The notes under the pieces are model-generated. The model searched no databases and was not told the DNA's origin. It was given only the letters and a program-made list of their open reading frames with translations. The translations under genes and the position numbers were made by a program. Of a stretch of 7,908 nucleotides of DNA, positions 4,387-7,908 are shown piece by piece. This DNA comes from Stigonema sp964246695 (GTDB lineage Bacteria > Cyanobacteriota > Cyanobacteriia > Cyanobacteriales > Nostocaceae), in assembly GCA_964246695.1 (NCBI GenBank), contig CAXTSI010000428.1:1-7908 (forward strand), in the 5' to 3' direction. How positions within the stretch are numbered: position 1 is the stretch's first letter; each line of letters opens with the position of its first letter.

Positions 4387-6447
4387 GTGGACAAGGGGAC
4401 GCTAGTAGAATTTAGGGTGGGTAGCGATCGCCGTCTGGGTGTAGTAGATCGTCCTGACGGCAAAGCCCGTTGGTTTGTAGTAGACGAAAGGGGTCAATCC
4501 CACAGTCTTGCATCTCGACAAATGACCTACACAGTTACAGGACAAACCTATAAGCCTTCGCAAATACCGCAATTTCTGGAGGAACTAAAGCCTTATTTAG
4601 ATCCATCAAGTTTGGAGGTTGCTTGGGAATTACTGGTTGAGGGTGGAGAAACAGTCACCCCGGCAGAAATGGCGAATCTGCTGTTTTCCGAATCACAAGT
4701 ATCACAGTGTTACGCTGCTCATTGCTTGTTATCAGACGACAAAATCTACTTCAAGCAAAAGGGAGAAGGTTACGAACCTCGCTCTTTAGCTCAAGTAGCA
4801 GAACGTAAACACCAGATGGAAGTAGAAGCCCAAAAAGCTAGAGGACAGCAAGACTTTTTGGCTCGTGTAGAGCAAGCACTTAATGGTGTGGCGGTGGAAT
4901 GGCAACGTGTGGAACGCCAACGTTTGGAAGCATTGGAAAAATATGCAACATTGCTTGCTGACGTCGTGCGTGAGAGGCTAAATTATGACTCTCTGGCGCG
5001 TGCCTATCCTCCAAGTGTACCGATCCTGGAAACCATGACAATGCTAGGGCGTCCCGCAACCCCCCAAGGAGCCTTTCAACTGTTAATGGACTTGGGTTGG
5101 TGGAGTCAGCATGAGAATTTATTTCTGCGTCGTTCGTCAATCCCGGTTCAGTTCCCTAGCAAGGTATTAGAAGTGGCGCAACAGCGTTTTGATTCCCCTC
5201 CACCAGACCAAGATGCAAACCGTCTAGATCTGACAAAACTGAAGGTGTACACAATCGATGATGAAAGTACTACCGAGATAGACGATGGTCTGAGTTGGGA
5301 ATTACTCCCCGATGGACGGGAGCGTGTGTGGGTGCATATCGCCGATCCGACACGGATGCTGATACCAGAAGATGAATTAGACCTAGAAGCGAGAAAACGA
5401 GGCAGTACAGTTTATTTACCGACGGGAATGATTCCCATGTTCCCAGAAGTATTGGCAACTGGACCAATGAGTCTGGTGCAGGGACATGTTTGTTGCGCCT
5501 TAAGTTTTGGGATTGTTTTAGATGCACTTGGGGCAGTAGAAGATTATAGCATACAAACAAGTCTAATTAAGCCGACCTATCGCCTGACCTACGAAGATGT
5601 AGATGAAATGCTAGAGTTGGGGGTGGAGGCAGAACCAGAAATTGAGGCGATCTCGACTTGGGCAGATCGACGCAAAGCATGGCGGTATGCTCAAGGAGCA
5701 ATCAGCATCAATATGCCAGAGGCGATGATTAAAGTCAAAAATGACGACATCAGTATTGAAGTTTTAGATGACTCTTCATCCCGCCAACTGGTAGCAGAAA
5801 TGATGATTCTTGCAGGTGAGGTTGCTGCCCGCTACGGTCGAACTCACAACATTCCCCTACCTTTTCGCGGTCAGCCACAGCCAGAATTACCCCCAGACGA
5901 AGAATTACTCCAACTCCCAGCCGGGTTTGTCCGTGCTTGTGCGATGCGTCGCTGTATGCCTAAAAGCGAAATGAGCATCAGCCCTGTACGTCACGCAGGT
6001 TTGGGTTTAGATAACTACACTCAGGCAACTTCTCCGATTCGCCGCTACAGCGACTTGCTGACGCACTTTCAACTTAAAGCCCATCTACGCGGTGAAGTTC
6101 TTCCCTTCTCTGCAGAAGAACTTAAACAAGTGATGATGTCTGTTTCTACTATCACCCAAGAGGTGACGACAGTAGAACGAGATACTAACAGATATTGGGC
6201 TTTAGAGTATTTGCGTCGCCATGCAGATAATGTTTGGCAGATTACTGTGCTCATGTGGCTTCGTGAAGACAGCAACTTGGCACTGATCATGTTAGAGGAT
6301 TTGGGCTTACAGTTACCAATGTTTTTCAAACGAGATGTGACATTGGGAGAACAACTGTTAGTCAAAGTCAGCCACGCCGATCCGCGCAAAGATATGATTC
6401 AGTTTCAAGAAATAATTTATCAACAAGCGCAGACAGTGGTGAATTAA
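4387..6447 (+). CDS. rnb: RNase II/R-family 3'-5' exoribonuclease (Zam type)
   Basis: This enzyme degrades RNA from the 3' end; cyanobacterial members are known as Zam. It has 686 residues. An N-terminal region of small-barrel and helical character (about 1-250) is followed by the RNB catalytic domain (about 270-600), with the metal-binding motif at residues 291-300 (D-D-E-S-T-T-E-I-D-D) and the RNB signature ATSPIRRYSD at 547-556, whose arginines correspond to the catalytic Arg of E. coli RNase II. A weak S1-like barrel closes the protein (about 614-680). One metal-ligand position that is Asp in E. coli (Asp207) is Glu297 here. The start is GTG, preceded by GCGAGG 3-8 bases upstream; an ATG at 4376 is out of frame and hits a stop quickly. 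The gene follows rpmG-rpsR after 99 bp of heptamer repeats, which may carry its own promoter. It is full length. Confidence 0.95.
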   Translation: MDKGTLVEFRVGSDRRLGVVDRPDGKARWFVVDERGQSHSLASRQMTYTVTGQTYKPSQIPQFLEELKPYLDPSSLEVAWELLVEGGETVTPAEMANLLFSESQVSQCYAAHCLLSDDKIYFKQKGEGYEPRSLAQVAERKHQMEVEAQKARGQQDFLARVEQALNGVAVEWQRVERQRLEALEKYATLLADVVRERLNYDSLARAYPPSVPILETMTMLGRPATPQGAFQLLMDLGWWSQHENLFLRRSSIPVQFPSKVLEVAQQRFDSPPPDQDANRLDLTKLKVYTIDDESTTEIDDGLSWELLPDGRERVWVHIADPTRMLIPEDELDLEARKRGSTVYLPTGMIPMFPEVLATGPMSLVQGHVCCALSFGIVLDALGAVEDYSIQTSLIKPTYRLTYEDVDEMLELGVEAEPEIEAISTWADRRKAWRYAQGAISINMPEAMIKVKNDDISIEVLDDSSSRQLVAEMMILAGEVAARYGRTHNIPLPFRGQPQPELPPDEELLQLPAGFVRACAMRRCMPKSEMSISPVRHAGLGLDNYTQATSPIRRYSDLLTHFQLKAHLRGEVLPFSAEELKQVMMSVSTITQEVTTVERDTNRYWALEYLRRHADNVWQITVLMWLREDSNLALIMLEDLGLQLPMFFKRDVTLGEQLLVKVSHADPRKDMIQFQEIIYQQAQTVVN

Positions 6448-6485
6448 GACCTACGCTAGGAAATAATTAAAAGCAGGTGCTGCTG

Positions 6486-6770
6486 ATGAATATATCTTTA
6501 ACATCAGAGCTTGAGCAGTTAGTCAAGGCTCAGGTTAATAGTGGTAAATATAACTCAATTAGTGAGATGATTGGTAAAGCTTTGTGTTTGCTCTTAGAGC
6601 GCGATCGCTTTCAAGAGGAACGGCTAGCAGAGTTGAAAGCTAAAATCCGAGTTGGCGTTGAAGAACTTGATCGCGGTGAAGGAATTGATGGCGAAGAAGT
6701 ATTTGCTGAAATTCAGGAAGATATCCGGCGCATTGAAGCGGAAATTGAGCAAGCAGAGGCTACCAAGTAA
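6486..6770 (+). CDS. parD: ParD-family (ribbon-helix-helix) antitoxin
   Basis: This is the antitoxin and autorepressor of a ParDE type II toxin-antitoxin pair; ParE toxins of this family poison DNA gyrase. The 94-residue protein starts with a ribbon-helix-helix DNA-binding segment (MNISLTSELEQLVKAQV, then GKYNSISEMIGKAL, about 1-45). It continues into a charged helical tail (about 45-94, with KIRVGVEELDRGEGIDGEEVF) that in ParD wraps the toxin. The ATG at 6486 is chosen over a GTG at 6477 because AGG at 6475-6477 is well spaced for the ATG and the protein then begins as the family does. It lies 38 bp after the RNase II gene. The antitoxin looks intact, but its partner 3 bases downstream is broken. 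Confidence 0.9.
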   Translation: MNISLTSELEQLVKAQVNSGKYNSISEMIGKALCLLLERDRFQEERLAELKAKIRVGVEELDRGEGIDGEEVFAEIQEDIRRIEAEIEQAEATK

Positions 6771-6773
6771 GTA

Positions 6774-6884
6774 ATGAGTCGGTATATTTTTGCTCCTTCA
6801 GCCAAACGCGCCCTGAAAGATATTAGTAGATATATCACCCGCTATAATCTTCCTGCTCCCAATCCTCAAGGATCAACCCATTAA
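6774..6884 (+). pseudogene. parE: Truncated ParE toxin remnant
   Basis: A 36-codon frame starts 3 bases after parD, the usual parDE spacing. It opens with MSRYIFAPSAKRALKDISRY, the typical N-terminus of a ParE/RelE-fold toxin. Family members run to about 95-100 residues. Here family-like sequence stops after about ITRYNL, and the rest (PAPNPQGSTH) is the antisense of the 3' end of vapC. The active core and C-terminus are missing, so no working toxin is expected. No remainder of parE was found downstream in this window. The break most likely arose when the vapBC segment arrived or by a deletion joining the two modules. Confidence 0.8.
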
Positions 6885-7251
6885 CTCTATTAAATTCACG
6901 AACATTATGGGTAACTAATATTAAATTATTCGCTACGGCAATCGCCGCAATCTGCAAATCATTAGGACCAATTGGCGTACCCATAGCAGCTAATTCCGCC
7001 CGAATTCTCCCTGCTATCGGAGCAGCCTTTGGGTCTAAAGGTATAATAATAAATTGACTAAAAAAGCGTTGCAATATTTCTAAATTTCTTGACTGTTGGG
7101 CGCTACGATAGGCACCATAATAAAGTTCTAATTGAGTGATCGTGGAAACATAAATATCTTCTGGCTGTTGGGCTGCAAGTCGAGTTGTTACCGCTCGACT
7201 GCTATTATTTATCAAGCGAATGCAAACATTTGAGTCAAGAAGATAAGTCAA
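6835..7251 (-). CDS. vapC: VapC-family PIN-domain toxin ribonuclease
   Basis: This is a PIN-domain RNase, the toxin of a VapBC type II system; such toxins cleave tRNA or rRNA. In 138 residues it shows the expected acidic positions: Asp6 in LLDSNVCI, Glu42 in LELYYG and Asp98 in GPNDLQIAAIA. The fourth, often Asp, position is Asn116 in VTHNVREF, a common variant. The ATG overlaps the stop of the upstream antitoxin gene by 4 bases (ATGA), so translation is coupled. The C-terminus (after LEDWEQE) overlaps the broken parE remnant on the other strand, and the last residues DYSG and the stop may come from that foreign DNA. The core is complete and probably active. Confidence 0.93.
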   Translation of the reverse strand: MTYLLDSNVCIRLINNSSRAVTTRLAAQQPEDIYVSTITQLELYYGAYRSAQQSRNLEILQRFFSQFIIIPLDPKAAPIAGRIRAELAAMGTPIGPNDLQIAAIAVANNLILVTHNVREFNRVNGLILEDWEQEDYSG

Positions 7252-7481
7252 AATAGCTGCTCCCTTGTCTCATACTCTCCCTGTTCTGGTCTTTGTAGCG
7301 GTTCTCCCACCCAACCGCCAATTACTTCTTCAAAAAAACCAGGCATCCAGCCTCTTTGTTGTGGTGTGACTCTTTGAATTGTTACTGTCACCTCGATTTC
7401 TGTATCTGTCATTTCTACTGGAAGATCAAGATGTAATATTCCATCTTTTCCGACACGAGAACGTAATTTTATACTTTGCAT
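7248..7481 (-). CDS. vapB: VapB-type antitoxin partner of VapC
   Basis: This small protein (77 residues) is directly upstream of vapC with a 4-bp overlap, the layout of antitoxin-toxin pairs. The N-terminus (MQSIKLRSRVGKDGILHLDLPVEM) and following beta-rich segment look like a swapped-hairpin DNA-binding or dimer domain. The tail GWMPGFFEEVIGGWVGEPL, then RPEQGEYETREQL, is the type of toxin-binding arm found in cyanobacterial antitoxins paired with PIN toxins. GGA lies about 9 bases before the ATG. The assignment as antitoxin rests mainly on position and on recognising the cyanobacterial family; the exact DNA-binding fold is inferred. Confidence 0.82.
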   Translation of the reverse strand: MQSIKLRSRVGKDGILHLDLPVEMTDTEIEVTVTIQRVTPQQRGWMPGFFEEVIGGWVGEPLQRPEQGEYETREQLF

Positions 7482-7527
7482 TGTTGTTTATCCAAAGGAT
7501 ATTAAACGAACTAAACGGGAAAGTAGC

Positions 7528-7701
7528 TTACTTTGGACTTAGCGTTGCCCTTTCCAGAGAAATTACCCGATCCGGTGTCAGCACACTGCCAACAGTCACA
7601 AATAATTCTCCATCAATAATCTCATAACGCTTGCCGTCATCAGGAAATAACTCCAAGTCGGCAGTTGTCCAACGTACTTTTTCTGATGCTGTGGATGTCA
7701 T
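7528..7701 (-). pseudogene. N-terminal fragment of a Uma2-family (DUF820) protein
   Basis: A 57-codon frame begins MTSTASEKVRWTTADLELF and continues to DGKRYEIIDGELFVT, the conserved N-terminus of Uma2 proteins, a PD-(D/E)XK nuclease-like family of roughly 180-220 residues that is greatly expanded in cyanobacteria. After about residue 36 the sequence (VGSVLTPDRV and so on) no longer resembles the family, and a stop follows. The catalytic region is absent. AGGA lies about 10 bases upstream of the ATG, so the start signals are still good. The stub is upstream of, and co-directional with, vapBC (46-bp gap), so it may still give a leader transcript for the toxin-antitoxin genes. Confidence 0.75.
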
Positions 7702-7818
7702 AAGGCAATCCTAAGTAATTATGCTTATACTTGAAATGTTGCAACTCCAAAGCAAATCGCTGTTACTACTTTATCTTTCTTAGTGCAAATTGGAGGTTCA
7801 TCAGAAATTGTGGTTAGC

Positions 7819-7847
7819 AACGGATGACATAACGGATGTAACGGATG
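7819..7847. repeat. Three AACGGATG direct repeats
   Basis: AACGGATG occurs at 7819-7826, 7831-7838 and 7840-7847, spaced 12 and 9 bases start to start. The copies lie in the non-coding DNA at the end of the window, about 120 bases upstream of the Uma2 stub. They could be a dispersed-repeat fragment or a set of protein-binding sites; the sequence alone does not decide. No convincing gene was seen in 7702-7908. Confidence 0.6.
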
Positions 7848-7908
7848 ATTTAACCCACATTCCGCACCCAAGGGTGTCACAATCGGTTATTACTGAACTA
7901 AATGAATC

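Noticed and set aside
4880..6389. Three minus-strand frames inside the RNase II gene
   Set aside because: They are shadows of a full-length, well-conserved gene on the plus strand.
7379..7627. 82-codon plus-strand frame across vapB and the Uma2 stub
   Set aside because: It is antisense to vapB and to the recognisable Uma2 start; hydrophobic by composition only.

Overview
The window looks like chromosomal DNA of a filamentous (Nostocales-type) cyanobacterium. Six copies of the cyanobacterial HIP1 octamer GCGATCGC occur in 7.9 kb (26-33, 1775-1782, 2116-2123, 3444-3451, 4424-4431, 6601-6608). The intergenic DNA is full of tandem heptamers and small palindromes typical of these genomes, and the RNase II is of the cyanobacterial Zam type. 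Genus and species cannot be read from the sequence.

Layout. (1) 1-1570: an IS200/IS605-type element carrying tnpB, with a clear right-end hairpin and a TCAA end but no tnpA in view. It has landed on the 3' end of moeA. (2) 1518-2834, minus: moeA (molybdenum insertase). Repeats or mobile DNA have altered it at three places: its last residues are read from the antisense of the IS end, a GC-rich palindrome sits in frame in its middle, and a heptamer array abuts its start. (3) 2835-3284: an intergenic stretch between divergent genes, mostly a MITE-like inverted-repeat element of about 249 bp (3033-3281). (4) 3285-6447, plus: a core block of RDD-family membrane protein, rpmG (L33), rpsR (S18) and an RNase II/Zam exoribonuclease, the last preceded by a heptamer-rich spacer. 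(5) 6486-7701: a toxin-antitoxin and nuclease-fragment island with an intact parD, a parE cut after about 25 codons, a complete vapBC pair on the opposite strand, and the N-terminal stub of a Uma2-family gene. (6) 7702-7908: non-coding DNA with three AACGGATG direct repeats.

How it works together. The central block is housekeeping: two small ribosomal proteins co-transcribed with no real spacer, followed by an RNA-degrading enzyme. Both flanks are accessory. On the left, TnpB is expected to use an RNA made from its own 3' end. The guide part of that RNA would match the 3' end of moeA, so TnpB could cut an uninterrupted moeA allele and help keep the element in place. On the right, a vapBC module has apparently broken a parDE module, leaving an orphan antitoxin. 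I saw no CRISPR array, rRNA, tRNA or clearly new multi-gene system. The most unusual signals are the junctions where mobile or repeat DNA has been turned into coding sequence.
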